Assembly: GCA_963722665.1 (NCBI GenBank)
Contig: CAVRNW010000017.1
Span: 1-62,355, forward strand
Direction: 5' to 3'
DNA: 62,355 nt
From: Site-B1 sp963722665
Lineage (GTDB): Bacteria; Bacteroidota; Bacteroidia; Flavobacteriales; Flavobacteriaceae
A program made the position numbers and the translations under genes. Each line of letters opens with the position of its first letter. Position 1 is the stretch's first letter. The notes under the pieces were generated by a model that was not told the DNA's origin, ran no database searches, and worked only from the letters and a program-made list of their open reading frames with translations. Shown here in pieces: positions 15,876 through 25,855 of the stretch.

Positions 15876-16037
15876 ATTGGATCAATTTTAGTTGATTTAC
15901 AGAAAAAAGCCGAATACTATTTAAAGATCCAGACTCGTTTTTCCGATTAAGATTTCTGATCAGAGGCAAAAGATATAAAAAATCTAAGGTCAAAATTAAT
16001 AACCAGACATATAATTTTGACCTTAGAGCTAAGAAAT

Positions 16038-17105
16038 TTATAAAGTATTGACGTTGTTTAGATCCTCAAAAGCCTTTTTAAGTCTTGCCACAAAGGAATC
16101 TTCGCCTTTTCTAAGCCATACTCTCGGATCGTAATATTTTTTATTTGGAGAATCAGCTCCGTCAGGGTTGCCGATTTGAGATTTTAGATAGTCTGCCTTT
16201 TCATTCATGTAATCTCTTACACCGGCCATAAACGCATATTGCATATCTGTGTCAATATTCATTTTAATGACACCATAGCCAATAGCTTCTCTTATTTCCT
16301 CAACTGTAGATCCCGATCCGCCATGGAATACAAAGTCTATATGGTTATGTTCCACACCATATTTCTTGGTGACGTAATCCTGAGAATTTCTAAGAATTTT
16401 TGGTGTTAATTTTACATTTCCAGGCTTATAAACACCATGAACATTACCAAATGCAGCTGCAATGGTAAACTGATCACTCACTTTGCTCAACTCCTCATAA
16501 GCATAGGCTACTTCTTCCGGTTGTGTATATAATTTAGACTCGTCGGCATCGGTATTATCCACACCATCTTCTTCACCTCCTGTAATACCAAGTTCAATTT
16601 CAAGCGTCATGCCCATTTTACTCATTCTGCTAAGGTATTTTTTACAGATCGCGATATTTTCCTCTATTGGTTCTTCAGAAAGATCGATCATATGAGAGCT
16701 GTAAAGCGGTTTTCCGGTTTCCTTATAATGCTGTTCACTAGCATCTAAAAGACCATCTATCCATGGTAATAATTTTTTAGCGCAATGGTCTGTATGTAAG
16801 ATGACAGGTACGCCATAAGCTTTTGACAATAAATGGATATGTTTGGCCCCGGCAACGCTGCCTGCAATGGCTGCCTTCTGGTTTTCATTACTTAAGCTTT
16901 TACCGGCATTAAAAACACCTCCACCATTTGAGAATTGTATGATTACCGGAGCATTCAATGCTTTTGCAGTTTCCAGAACTCCATTGATAGAATTGGAGCC
17001 TATTACATTCACTGCCGGTAGGGCGAATCCCTTTTGCTTTGCAAGTTTGAAAATTTCCTGAACTTCTCTTCCTGTAGCGACTCCTGGTTTAATTTTATGT
17101 GCCAT
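16038..17105 (-). CDS. fbaA: Class II fructose-bisphosphate aldolase
   Basis: Zn-dependent aldolase that splits fructose 1,6-bisphosphate into DHAP and glyceraldehyde 3-phosphate, or joins them in gluconeogenesis. 355 residues, the class IIA length. Motifs: PAVNVIGSNSINGVLE, VILHTDHCAKKLLPW (Zn-ligand His and catalytic Asp), the GGEEDGVDN loop, FGNVHGVYKPGNV, HNHIDFVFHGGSGS and IKMNIDTDMQ. A TACTTTTG box (17147-17140) lies 34 bases before the start. Confidence 0.98.
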   Translation of the reverse strand: MAHKIKPGVATGREVQEIFKLAKQKGFALPAVNVIGSNSINGVLETAKALNAPVIIQFSNGGGVFNAGKSLSNENQKAAIAGSVAGAKHIHLLSKAYGVPVILHTDHCAKKLLPWIDGLLDASEQHYKETGKPLYSSHMIDLSEEPIEENIAICKKYLSRMSKMGMTLEIELGITGGEEDGVDNTDADESKLYTQPEEVAYAYEELSKVSDQFTIAAAFGNVHGVYKPGNVKLTPKILRNSQDYVTKKYGVEHNHIDFVFHGGSGSTVEEIREAIGYGVIKMNIDTDMQYAFMAGVRDYMNEKADYLKSQIGNPDGADSPNKKYYDPRVWLRKGEDSFVARLKKAFEDLNNVNTL

Positions 17106-17240
17106 TTTATTGATTTTTTTATTAGTGTCTGTTAAATACCAAAAGTAATCATTTTTTAGCTAAAAAAAATGTGATTTTTTTCTTTTGTTTAATCGAAAAG
17201 CCTACGAAAACGTTATAGGGTTATAAGTGTTTTGAAATAT

Positions 17241-19766
17241 TTAGAATGGATAGTTTATTCCTATATTATATACCGCGTTATTGAAATTAAAGTCGTTGAA
17301 CCATTTGTTTGAGCTATTATAGGACGGATCATGAGCCTTAAAGCCAATATCAAATCTTAAAATGAAAAAACTGAAATCATATCGCAAGCCAAATCCTGCT
17401 CCAACAGCTGCATCTTTAAGCGACTCTAAGCCGGTAAAAATGGCGTCAGGGTCTTCACTATCATCCAAAGCATTCCAAATATTTCCGGCATCTACAAAAA
17501 AAGCACCATTCAGGTTTTGAAATATATTATACCTGTACTCCATACTAAAGGCTATCTTAAGATTGGCCTCATTGAATTCATTATTGCTGCTTGTGCTTCC
17601 GGGACCCAGATTATAGGCAGTCCATGCTCTGTTGTCGTTAGCACCTCCAGCAAAGAAACTTTTCGCAAACGGAATACTGGATGAATTCCCATACGGTATG
17701 GCAAATCCAATAAAACTCCGAATTGCAAATTCATTCTTTCCTCCTAAATTCCAGTGCCTTATATAGTCTATTTCCGTTTTTATGTATTGTGAATAGGCCA
17801 CATTGAACAATTCATGTCTGTTATCCCCGTTTTTTTCAAGTTCCAGCAGTCTGGAAACGGTTGAAAATAAATTTCCTGCAGATTCCAGTTTAAACCTGAA
17901 TATCGAGAAGTCTCTGTCGAATAGATTATCTCGTTTGTCTTTTACAAAACTATAATTGGAGGCCAGAATTAAGTTGTCTTCTGTCAATCGATTCTTTCGT
18001 TCATTAATGATATTGACCGATTGTATTTGTTCTGAAGAAATATTGTCAGGAGGAGAAGTGCTTAACACCTCACTTATAAAACTATTGGCACCATCAGGAA
18101 TTGATAAGGTTTCGTCATCTAAATTATAACCTATATCGGTGGCAATACTATTAAGCAGGGCGTACGAATTCTGATAGACACCAAAATAGTTGGAAGCATT
18201 CAAATTCTTTACAAATTGGATATTGAACAGATCCATCCTGTTGGTAATACGCTGTGAAGAATTCCACTTATAATTAAAGACCCCATTTACGGTTTGTTTG
18301 TCCAGTCCTATATTCCTTTGGCTCGTAGCGCCAATACTTACTCGGGTTGTAGGGGACATATATTTCGGTATGATCTTCTCTGTATTGAAAGGAGAGAACA
18401 ATCGCGGGATCGTCAATTTTAGACTGGCACCTATTTCATTGATATCAAAGAATTGATCCTTGGAATCGGATGCATCCTTTGAAGCACCTATGGATCCTAT
18501 GGCAGACATTTCAAGGGTCTCGGCTCCTTTAAAAATATTTCTTGCCAGAATTGAGGAACTAAAAGAAAATCCTATTGTTTGGATATTGCTTTGGGTGACA
18601 TCAAAATCAAATCCGACGGAATATTTTTTTCGTGGCTTTAAAAAAACATTAGCTATCAAACTGGTGCTGTCTGCCTCAATATATTCAATATTAGGGTACC
18701 TAAAGGTTCGCAAATTACTGATATGCCTGTACGTATTGGTCCTGTCTCTATCCCTGAATATGTCATTGGGATTTATAAAAACGGCATCGGTTAAGGCCTT
18801 TGGCTTATATCTTATCTTGTCATAGCTGTACAGATGATAGCCATTATAAAAAGTTGAATCCCGGATCACCTTATCCCTGTTGTCATAAGTGTCATCAGTA
18901 TAGATATTTACCGCTTTGATCTTATAGAGTTTAAATGGTTTTCTGATGACAGAATCCTCATTCCTGAAGATCCTGTTTTGGATCTGTACTTCAACATTAA
19001 CCTTTTTATTGGTGCCAATGGTATCTACTTCAAAGAACACATAATCCTGATTAAAATTATAGAAGCCTGAATTTCTTAAATTAGTGGTTATCCGATCCTG
19101 TTCAAGTTCAAAATTAGTTGTTCGGTATTGTTCGCCATTATTAACAAAAGGCTTGTCTTTAAATGTCTTGTATATGGAATCGATTTGTGGGGAAGCTATT
19201 TTTCTTGTTATGGTGCCAATTAAATAGGCATCTCCGGTATTGACTTTGTAATCAACACTTGCTTTGAGACTATCCTCTTCCTTAAGAGCATAGCTGGTCT
19301 TAGCATTGAACCATCCATTATTTATGAAATAGCCTTTGAGTCGATCCACGGACTTATCGCTTTTATACTCATCGTAAATAGTAGGTGGCTCCCCCGTATT
19401 CCTTAACCAGTTGTGGAATCCCTTTTTATAATTGTTCCATTCTGCCATCTGCTTTTTGGAATACAGTTTCTCGGCAAAAGGTTTTTCACTTAATTTATTT
19501 TGAAGTTTATAATTTAATATGGAATCTGAATTTGGTTTAGCCCAATTATAAATATACAGCCTGAGAGGAACACCAAACAATTTACTGTTTGGCTTTTGAT
19601 AGAGTAAATTTTTAACGATCTCTGTATTATTCTTTTTACCATTGACGAAAATGTTATTATCCGTTAGTAAATATTCATTTTCACCGACTCTTTTTACAGA
19701 GTTGCAGGAAACCAAAAACAGGGCAGTTAATATAATTAATGATATTTTTGTGACAGATTGTTTCAA
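17241..19766 (-). CDS. TamL-like lipoprotein of the BamA/TamA (Omp85) family
   Basis: 841 residues. A lipoprotein signal (LTALFLVSCNSVKRVGENE; lipobox LVSC) replaces the usual TamA signal peptide, as in the Bacteroidota TamL group. POTRA-type repeats fill about residues 30-330 (LKGYFINNGWFNAKTSY, NLRNSGFYNFNQDYVFFEVD), then a 16-strand Omp85 barrel ends in NIGINYPF with terminal Phe. The barrel region contains FFAGGANDNRAWTAYNLGPG, the family's VRGF/R-loop region. Proposed role: insertion of outer-membrane or surface proteins together with TamB, which is not in this window. Divergent from the SpoU gene. Confidence 0.9.
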   Translation of the reverse strand: MKQSVTKISLIILTALFLVSCNSVKRVGENEYLLTDNNIFVNGKKNNTEIVKNLLYQKPNSKLFGVPLRLYIYNWAKPNSDSILNYKLQNKLSEKPFAEKLYSKKQMAEWNNYKKGFHNWLRNTGEPPTIYDEYKSDKSVDRLKGYFINNGWFNAKTSYALKEEDSLKASVDYKVNTGDAYLIGTITRKIASPQIDSIYKTFKDKPFVNNGEQYRTTNFELEQDRITTNLRNSGFYNFNQDYVFFEVDTIGTNKKVNVEVQIQNRIFRNEDSVIRKPFKLYKIKAVNIYTDDTYDNRDKVIRDSTFYNGYHLYSYDKIRYKPKALTDAVFINPNDIFRDRDRTNTYRHISNLRTFRYPNIEYIEADSTSLIANVFLKPRKKYSVGFDFDVTQSNIQTIGFSFSSSILARNIFKGAETLEMSAIGSIGASKDASDSKDQFFDINEIGASLKLTIPRLFSPFNTEKIIPKYMSPTTRVSIGATSQRNIGLDKQTVNGVFNYKWNSSQRITNRMDLFNIQFVKNLNASNYFGVYQNSYALLNSIATDIGYNLDDETLSIPDGANSFISEVLSTSPPDNISSEQIQSVNIINERKNRLTEDNLILASNYSFVKDKRDNLFDRDFSIFRFKLESAGNLFSTVSRLLELEKNGDNRHELFNVAYSQYIKTEIDYIRHWNLGGKNEFAIRSFIGFAIPYGNSSSIPFAKSFFAGGANDNRAWTAYNLGPGSTSSNNEFNEANLKIAFSMEYRYNIFQNLNGAFFVDAGNIWNALDDSEDPDAIFTGLESLKDAAVGAGFGLRYDFSFFILRFDIGFKAHDPSYNSSNKWFNDFNFNNAVYNIGINYPF

Positions 19767-19875
19767 GCAGTAATTAAAAATAAATTATACCGTCCAAATT
19801 TACAGTTTTTATAGGGTAAGACACAAACTATACCATAAATAATAAATACCTTTAGAAATATAAAAAAATATTTGC

Positions 19876-20613
19876 ATGTTAAGCAAAAATCAGATAAAAC
19901 TAATAACGAGCTTAGATAAAAAAAAGTACCGGACCAAACATCAGCTTTTTGTTGTTGAAGGGGTAAAATCCATTCAGGAGTTTTTAAACTCTGATTTTGA
20001 ACTCAACGAGTTGTTTGCGGTAGAGGACAGGTTTCAGGCGGCCGGTTCAAAAACGAATCTTATCACGGAAACCGAACTCAAAAAAATCAGTTTTTTATCC
20101 ACTCCAAATAAGGCATTAGCTACTTTCAGGATCCCGAATCCAAAACCGATAAGTAATGTAGGGCTTAACCTTGCTCTCGATAATATAAATGATCCCGGAA
20201 ATCTGGGAACCATCATAAGGCTGTGTGACTGGTTTGGTATAAAGGATATGATATGTAACTTGAAGACCGTTGATTGTTATAATCCCAAGGTAGTACAGGC
20301 GTCAATGGGAAGCCTGACCAGAGTTAATATCACCTATTTAGATCTGTATGACTATTTAAAAGACGGCAAAATCAGTCCTTTATATGGCGCTTTTATGAAT
20401 GGTGATTCGGTGTATACATCAGAAATAGAAAATAAAGGAATCTTGATACTGGGCAATGAAGCCAATGGAATTAATTCCACTATTGAAGAATTTGTCACTC
20501 ACAGAATATCCATACCTCAGTTTAACCAGTCTAAAAAAACCGAAAGTTTAAATGTGGCTACAGCAACGGCCATTATGTTAAGTGAGTTCAGACGACGAAC
20601 TATTGAAATGTAA
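19876..20613 (+). CDS. SpoU (TrmH)-family RNA 2'-O-ribose methyltransferase
   Basis: 245 residues. An N-terminal substrate-binding domain (KKKYRTKHQLFVVEGVKSIQ) is followed by the knotted SPOUT domain with its three motifs: ALDNINDPGNLGTIIRLCDW (Asn and Arg of motif 1), GILILGNEANGI (motif 2) and LNVATATAIMLSEFRR (motif 3). It methylates a ribose in rRNA or tRNA with SAM; RlmB-like by overall form but the exact target is not certain. Its end overlaps the end of convergent porT by 14 bases. Confidence 0.9.
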   Translation: MLSKNQIKLITSLDKKKYRTKHQLFVVEGVKSIQEFLNSDFELNELFAVEDRFQAAGSKTNLITETELKKISFLSTPNKALATFRIPNPKPISNVGLNLALDNINDPGNLGTIIRLCDWFGIKDMICNLKTVDCYNPKVVQASMGSLTRVNITYLDLYDYLKDGKISPLYGAFMNGDSVYTSEIENKGILILGNEANGINSTIEEFVTHRISIPQFNQSKKTESLNVATATAIMLSEFRRRTIEM

Positions 20614-21313
20614 AATTAATAAAAACACCTCTGGTCTTCATGGATGTAATATTTCCCGTCCACGGACTGTTGGGATCTTCATCACGCACAAGTTCATCAT
20701 TTAAAGCAAATACACCGCGAATGGATGGTGTGAATTTAAACCAGTACAAATAGAAGTCAATGCCAAAACCCAGTTCATAGAAATACATATTTGACTTGGT
20801 TCTAAACTCGCCATTATCATTATCATCAAGATTCTTTTCATTACTGGACAGGTTCAAGGCAGTTGAAATCCCGCCTACAATAAAAGGTTTGAAGTTGTTG
20901 AGCCGCTTTGTAGAGACTTTAATTAGCAATGGTACATGAATGTATGTGGAATTAACCTCTCTTAATAGATCAGAATTATTGAATTCCAAGCCGTCAAAAT
21001 AACTTTCATCATAAGTTAAATTCCTCTTAGCAACATACAGGCCGGGTTCCAGACGAAGGTCAAAATATTCATTGATACGCAGATTACCTATTAATCCAAC
21101 ACTAAAACCAAAACTCGTTTCCACCAAAATATCTTTCTTGTCTTCGTTGTAGTCAAAATTGAAATCGTAACTGTTGAGACCTAAAAAATAACCCCATGAT
21201 AAAAATTGCTTATCAAAATTTTCAAGGTTCTTTATCTTCTCTTTATTGAATAACTGAGCAAAGGAAGAATGTGAAATTATAAGCAGGGTTAATAAAACAA
21301 AAAGTTTTTTCAT
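20600..21313 (-). CDS. porT: PorT-family type IX secretion protein
   Basis: 237 residues with a signal peptide (LFVLLTLLIISHSSFAQ) and a beta-barrel body of the PorT type: SWGYFLGLNSYDFNFDY, NLRINEYFDLRLEPGLYVAK, STYIHVPLLIKVSTKR, PFIVGGISTALNL, YELGFGIDFYLYWFKFTPSI and a final aromatic (VFINFTFQ). PorT is an inner- or outer-membrane component required for type IX secretion and gliding in Bacteroidota. The ubiE-porT order on one strand (88-base gap) is a widely conserved flavobacterial arrangement. Confidence 0.9.
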   Translation of the reverse strand: MKKLFVLLTLLIISHSSFAQLFNKEKIKNLENFDKQFLSWGYFLGLNSYDFNFDYNEDKKDILVETSFGFSVGLIGNLRINEYFDLRLEPGLYVAKRNLTYDESYFDGLEFNNSDLLREVNSTYIHVPLLIKVSTKRLNNFKPFIVGGISTALNLSSNEKNLDDNDNGEFRTKSNMYFYELGFGIDFYLYWFKFTPSIRGVFALNDELVRDEDPNSPWTGNITSMKTRGVFINFTFQ

Positions 21314-21401
21314 TTCTTAATATCTGTTTTTTAAAAAGTCAGATGCAATACCTACAATCATTTTGTTTGTATTCATCTCCAGATCAAGGCATTTCATAAA
21401 C

Positions 21402-22127
21402 TTATTTTGTAGCAGTATAAATTGTAGCCACTCCAAATGTTTGAGGGTGATCTTTCACATCTATAAACCCAATTTGCCTTAAAATATTGTTTAATTCTTC
21501 TCCAAAAGGAAATAAAGATGCCGATTCGCTTAGATAGGCATAAGCCGAGCGGTCTTTGGAAAATAATTTACCTATGGCAGGAAGTATGAATTTTGTATAG
21601 AATTTATATCCTTGCTTAAAAGGTGTTTTGGTTGGAACCGAGGTTTCCAGTATCACGAATATGCCATTAGGTTTGAGCACACGCAGGATCTCTGATAATC
21701 CTTTTTCCAGATGTTCAAAATTGCGAACTCCAAAAGCGACAGTTATGGCATCGAAAGTATTGGATTCAAAAGGTAAGTTCTCAGAGTCTCCCAATATCAT
21801 CTCTATGGTTGAATCCAGTTCCTTTTTGGTGATCTTTTTTCTGCCTACTTCCAGCATGCCATCACTTATATCCAGGCCAATGATCTTTTTTGCTTTTGTC
21901 TTGGCAAGGCTAATCGCAAGATCTCCTGTACCGGTTGCAATATCAAGGATCATTTCAGGCATGGTTGTTTTTACGAGATCCACGACCTTGTTTCGCCATT
22001 TAACATCAATTCCAAAGGAGATCACACGATTCAGACGGTCGTATTCCTTAGAAATGGTATCGAACATTTCCGTTACCTGTTCTTTTTTAGTGGAATCACT
22101 GTTTTTATATGGCTTTACTTTGCTCAA
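21402..22127 (-). CDS. menG/ubiE: Demethylmenaquinone/2-methoxy-benzoquinol methyltransferase
   Basis: 241 residues. SAM-dependent C-methyltransferase performing the last step of menaquinone synthesis, the quinone that NQR reduces. Motifs: FDTISKEYDRLNRVISFG, VKWRNKVVDLV, ILDIATGTGDLAISLA (SAM motif I), IIGLDISDGMLEVGRKK, NTFDAITVAFGVRNFEHLEK and LRVLKPNGIFVILETS. Normal family length. Probably the first gene of a two-gene unit with porT. Confidence 0.96.
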   Translation of the reverse strand: MSKVKPYKNSDSTKKEQVTEMFDTISKEYDRLNRVISFGIDVKWRNKVVDLVKTTMPEMILDIATGTGDLAISLAKTKAKKIIGLDISDGMLEVGRKKITKKELDSTIEMILGDSENLPFESNTFDAITVAFGVRNFEHLEKGLSEILRVLKPNGIFVILETSVPTKTPFKQGYKFYTKFILPAIGKLFSKDRSAYAYLSESASLFPFGEELNNILRQIGFIDVKDHPQTFGVATIYTATK

Positions 22128-22338
22128 AAGGGATTTATTTAATGATTAAAAATGACACTTATGTCTTCTAAATTGCTGCAAAGAAATGAAAAAATTAAAT
22201 AATCAATGTTGAATTTTGCAGTATATTTGTTCTGCTTTAATGGAATTTGGGTGAGTGCCGAGAACCTATTTAGGAGTTTTATTTTTAATTAATTTTGGCG
22301 AATTTCATTCAGATAAAAAAAAACAACTACATTAACAA

Positions 22339-23688
22339 ATGAAGATAATTATTGCCGGAGCGGGTGAAGTAGGATTTCATTTAGCAAAATTATTGTCTTA
22401 CGAGTCTCAGGAGATAACTTTAATTGATACGGATAAAGACAGTTTAAGTTACGCTGATAATCATTTGGACATTCGGGTTATTAGAGGTGATGCTACTTCA
22501 ATTTCAGTTTTAAAGGATGCACGTATTGAAAGTGCCGATCTTTTAATAGCTGTAACATCTTCTGAAACTACCAATATCACTACTTGTGTGATAGGCAAGC
22601 AATTAGGTGCCAAGCGCACCATTGCCAGAATATCAAATACCGAGTTTATTCAACATAAGGAAGAGGTGGAGTTCACTAAGTTAGGTATTGATGAGCTTAT
22701 TTCACCGGAATCCCTTGCCGCAAAAGAAATAGAACTTTTACTGAACCAGTCAGGATTTAATGATACCTATCAGTTTGAAGATGGAGCCTTGACCTTAGTT
22801 GGGCTCATACTATCAAAAACAGCTTCATTTGTAGGGAAAACTGTAAAAGAAGCTGGAACTTTATTACCGGAAATACATTTTATTCCTATAGCCATTCAGC
22901 GTTATGGCACGCAATTTACCATTATACCACGTGGTGATACGGTCTTTGAGGAGCGGGATCAGGTTTATTTTATAACATCGCATGGTGGTGTTGATGAACT
23001 TTACAAGATCTCCGGAATGGTTAGGGAAAACATTAAGAATGTTATGATCCTTGGTGGCAGTAAAATTGGCTATAAAACAACCCGGGATCTGTGCATGAGT
23101 AATTTCAATGTCAAATTGATAGAAAAGGATAAGGATCGCGCTCTGGATTTGGCCGATGATCTTCCAAATGCACTTATCATTAGCGGAGATGGGCGAAATG
23201 TGGAGCTTCTGGAAGAGGAGGCTATTGGTGAAATGGATGCCTTTATAGCGGTTACCGGCAATTCCGAGACCAACATTATGTCTTGTCTGGTAGCAAAGTC
23301 AAAAGGCGTAAAAAGGACCATTGCTTTAGTTGAGAACATGGATTATTTTGAATTGTCCCATTCCATTGGGATCGATACTTTGATAAATAAAAAACTTCTG
23401 GCGGCCAATAACATTTTCAGATATGTGCGAAAAGGCGAGGTTGTTGCCATGACCAAGCTCAATAATATGAACGTTGAGATATTGGAATTTGAAGTGAAAT
23501 CATCGTCGAAGATATGTAACCAGTTTATAAAAAATATAGATTTTCCGCGTTCGGCGATAATTGGTGGAGTGATAAGAAATGATGAAGGCCTTATTGCCCT
23601 GGGTGATTTTAAAGTAAAACCTTTAGACAAAGTTGTTGTTTGCTGCCTGCCTAAATCCATTAAAAGTGTGGAAAAGCTGTTTTTCTGA
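22339..23688 (+). CDS. trkA: Trk system potassium uptake protein TrkA
   Basis: 449 residues. Peripheral cytoplasmic gating subunit with two RCK (TrkA-N plus TrkA-C) units: first nucleotide-binding loop MKIIIAGAGEVGFHLAKLLS with acidic end of strand 2 (LIDTDKDSL), second VMILGGSKIGYKTTRDLC with LIEKDKDRALDLADDLPN. NAD(H)/ATP binding to these domains controls the TrkH channel. It is 9 bases before trkH. A TATATTTG box lies at 22222-22229 upstream. Confidence 0.96.
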   Translation: MKIIIAGAGEVGFHLAKLLSYESQEITLIDTDKDSLSYADNHLDIRVIRGDATSISVLKDARIESADLLIAVTSSETTNITTCVIGKQLGAKRTIARISNTEFIQHKEEVEFTKLGIDELISPESLAAKEIELLLNQSGFNDTYQFEDGALTLVGLILSKTASFVGKTVKEAGTLLPEIHFIPIAIQRYGTQFTIIPRGDTVFEERDQVYFITSHGGVDELYKISGMVRENIKNVMILGGSKIGYKTTRDLCMSNFNVKLIEKDKDRALDLADDLPNALIISGDGRNVELLEEEAIGEMDAFIAVTGNSETNIMSCLVAKSKGVKRTIALVENMDYFELSHSIGIDTLINKKLLAANNIFRYVRKGEVVAMTKLNNMNVEILEFEVKSSSKICNQFIKNIDFPRSAIIGGVIRNDEGLIALGDFKVKPLDKVVVCCLPKSIKSVEKLFF

Positions 23689-23697
23689 TATAATTAA

Positions 23698-25395
23698 GTG
23701 AGACTTAACTACAAAATAATATTTTATCTTTTCGGGTTGTTGCTCCTGTTCAATGGAGGCTTCATGTTAATAGCTGCCATTGTAAGCTATGCTTATGATG
23801 ACGGGGTAACGCTCAACATGCTTTTAGCCGGAATATCAACATTGATCATTGGTGTGGCAATGATGTTCGTCACTCGTGAGCACGACAGAGAATTGAACAA
23901 AAGAGACGGCTATATTGTAGTAACCGTTGGATGGATCGTGATGGCCTTGTCAGGTACTTTACCTTATGTTTTTTCGGGAAGTATTCCAAGTTTTACAAAT
24001 GCCTTTTTTGAAACTATGTCGGGTTATACGACAACCGGAGCCTCCATTTTGAATGACATTGAATCCATACCAAAAGGAGTCTTGTTTTGGCGTAGTTTGA
24101 CCCACTGGATTGGTGGTATGGGAATAATTGTTTTGGCAATCGCCATTCTGCCTTTGCTGGGTATTGGAGGTATGCAGTTGTTTGCTGCTGAAGCACCCGG
24201 TCCGGGCGCCGACAAGCTCCATCCAAGAATAACAGATACTGCAAAAAGACTTTGGCTGATTTATTTTGGGTATACTGCCGCTGAAACTATTTTATTGAAT
24301 ATTGCCGGAATGACTTTTTTCGATGCGATCAACCACGCCATGAGTACCTTATCAACAGGTGGTTTCTCCACCAAAAATGCAAGTGTCGCTTATTGGAATG
24401 GCCAGCCAATTATACAGTATATCATCATGTTATTTATGTTTTTGGCAGGAACCAATTTTGTTTTAAGTTATTTCGCCTTTAAAGGCAAAGTGCAAAAAGT
24501 CATTCATGACGAAGAGTTTAAATTATATTTCAAGTTCATTGTCATTTTTACAATTATCGCGGCTGTAATAATTTATTTCAGGGCAGATATCAGCAGCTCA
24601 TCCATTGATCATCCCATGGTCTGGGGTCGCGCAGAAAGTTCATTTAGGCATGCCTTGTTTCAGGTCCTGACTGTCATTACTACAACAGGATTCATCTCGG
24701 CCGATTATACCATGTGGACTCCGTTTTTATTGGTGTTCTTTTTTGGATTAATGTTTCTTGGAGGTTCGGCAGGCAGTACGGCCGGTGGCGTGAAAGTGGT
24801 CAGGCATTTGATCATGATAAAAACAGGATTTACCGAATTTAAAAAAACCTTGCATCCAAACGCAATTTTGCCTGTTCGATACAATAAGAATTCTATACCC
24901 AAGAAAATTATATACAACATAATGGCCTTTTTTATTCTTTATATGTTGTCCTTTATTGTAGGAAGTTTAGTGTTTTCAATATTTGATATCGATTTTGAAT
25001 CATCTGTAGGATTAGCGGCTTCAAGTTTAGGTAACGTGGGTCCGGCATTGGGGAATTTTGGTCCGGTAAATAATTATTCGGCATTGCCTAATCCCGCAAA
25101 ATGGTGGAGTGCATTTCTTATGCTAATAGGAAGACTGGAAATCTTTACAGTGCTTATATTATTGACTCCATTCTTCTGGAGGAATAGAAACTTTATTATC
25201 ATTCAAAAAATAGAATATTCAAAACATCTCCTTTTAAATACAGAATTAAATTTAACCGAAATAGCATTTAAACTTAATTATTCCAGTGTTGCTCATTTAA
25301 GTACACAGTTTAAAAACACAACCGGTATTACACCTTCTGCTTTTCAAAGGATTATTTTTAAAAGAAGGGAAATTGCACAACAAAAAACTAACTAG
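23698..25395 (+). CDS. trkH: Trk potassium transporter TrkH with a fused AraC HTH fragment
   Basis: 565 residues from a GTG start. Residues 1 to about 499 are a complete TrkH: multiple TM segments and the four selectivity-filter loops (SGYTTTGASIL, STLSTGGFSTKN, TVITTTGFISAD, SSLGNVGPALGNFG), ending in VLILLTPFFWRN, where members normally stop. The frame then continues without a stop for about 66 residues (KIEYSKHLLLNTELNLTEIA, NYSSVAHLSTQFKNTTGITP) that are the second helix-turn-helix of an AraC-type DNA-binding domain. The fusion point is near 25190. It could be a real gene fusion created by insertion of foreign DNA, or an assembly chimera. TrkH function should survive a soluble cytoplasmic tail. 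Confidence 0.93.
   Translation: MRLNYKIIFYLFGLLLLFNGGFMLIAAIVSYAYDDGVTLNMLLAGISTLIIGVAMMFVTREHDRELNKRDGYIVVTVGWIVMALSGTLPYVFSGSIPSFTNAFFETMSGYTTTGASILNDIESIPKGVLFWRSLTHWIGGMGIIVLAIAILPLLGIGGMQLFAAEAPGPGADKLHPRITDTAKRLWLIYFGYTAAETILLNIAGMTFFDAINHAMSTLSTGGFSTKNASVAYWNGQPIIQYIIMLFMFLAGTNFVLSYFAFKGKVQKVIHDEEFKLYFKFIVIFTIIAAVIIYFRADISSSSIDHPMVWGRAESSFRHALFQVLTVITTTGFISADYTMWTPFLLVFFFGLMFLGGSAGSTAGGVKVVRHLIMIKTGFTEFKKTLHPNAILPVRYNKNSIPKKIIYNIMAFFILYMLSFIVGSLVFSIFDIDFESSVGLAASSLGNVGPALGNFGPVNNYSALPNPAKWWSAFLMLIGRLEIFTVLILLTPFFWRNRNFIIIQKIEYSKHLLLNTELNLTEIAFKLNYSSVAHLSTQFKNTTGITPSAFQRIIFKRREIAQQKTN
25195..25395 (+). pseudogene. 3' remnant of an AraC-family regulator gene
   Basis: About 66 codons in frame with trkH. 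The sequence matches the C-terminal HTH of AraC-type proteins: LNLTEIAFKLNYSSVAHLST carries the recognition-helix region and GITPSAFQR the conserved G-x-TP-x-x-F/Y signature. The first HTH and any N-terminal domain are missing, so on its own it is not expected to bind DNA normally. The short basic tail (IIFKRREIAQQK) resembles the ends of small Bacteroidota AraC proteins that sit beside response regulator genes, consistent with the next two genes. Confidence 0.8.
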
Positions 25396-25408
25396 TCAAT
25401 AATAATTC

Positions 25409-25855
25409 ATGAAAAACGATTACATACATATAATTCTTGCAGATGATGATGAAGATGACATTCTTTTTTTTACGGATGCTTTTGAAGAATTGAAAATTAA
25501 TACAAAAGTCCATACTTTCAAAGATGGTGAGGCGCTTATGGATTATTTAAATAATGAAGGAGCTCTTATGCCTAACGTACTTTTCCTGGATTTAAACATG
25601 CCAAAAAAATCAGGAATAGAATGTTTGACAGAAATTAAAGCCAGTCAAAAAATGTCTGGAATTGCCATTGCCATTTATTCTACTTCAGCTTCAGAAGAAG
25701 ATATAGAAAAAACCTTTGTGCTGGGGGCAAATATGTATATTAAAAAACCAAGCGACTTTAAAAAACTCAAAAAAGTACTTTCGGAAGCTGTATCTATGAA
25801 TTGGCAATATCACACTAACAGTTTAAATAAGGATAACTTTTTATTGCGGCTCTAA
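25409..25855 (+). CDS. Single-domain response regulator
   Basis: 148 residues, a REC domain only. Acidic pocket ILADDDEDDILFF, phosphoacceptor Asp in VLFLDLNMPKKSG, switch Thr/Ser in IYSTSASEED and Lys in MYIKKPSDF are all present, so it looks functional. It is of the CheY-like kind that relays phosphate from a hybrid or CHASE-type histidine kinase. It starts 13 bases after the trkH-AraC frame ends and its stop overlaps the start of the CHASE3 gene (TAATG). Probably an incoming gene together with its flanks. Confidence 0.9.
   Translation: MKNDYIHIILADDDEDDILFFTDAFEELKINTKVHTFKDGEALMDYLNNEGALMPNVLFLDLNMPKKSGIECLTEIKASQKMSGIAIAIYSTSASEEDIEKTFVLGANMYIKKPSDFKKLKKVLSEAVSMNWQYHTNSLNKDNFLLRL

Noticed and set aside
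22150..22338. Riboswitch or ydaO-like leader before trkA
   Set aside because: There is GAGTGCCGAGAACC-like sequence, but I could not find a consistent conserved core for any known class.
23959..24244. Three overlapping minus-strand open frames of 63-87 codons inside trkH
   Set aside because: They lie fully antisense to a strongly conserved TrkH region covering two filter loops and show no protein-like motifs.
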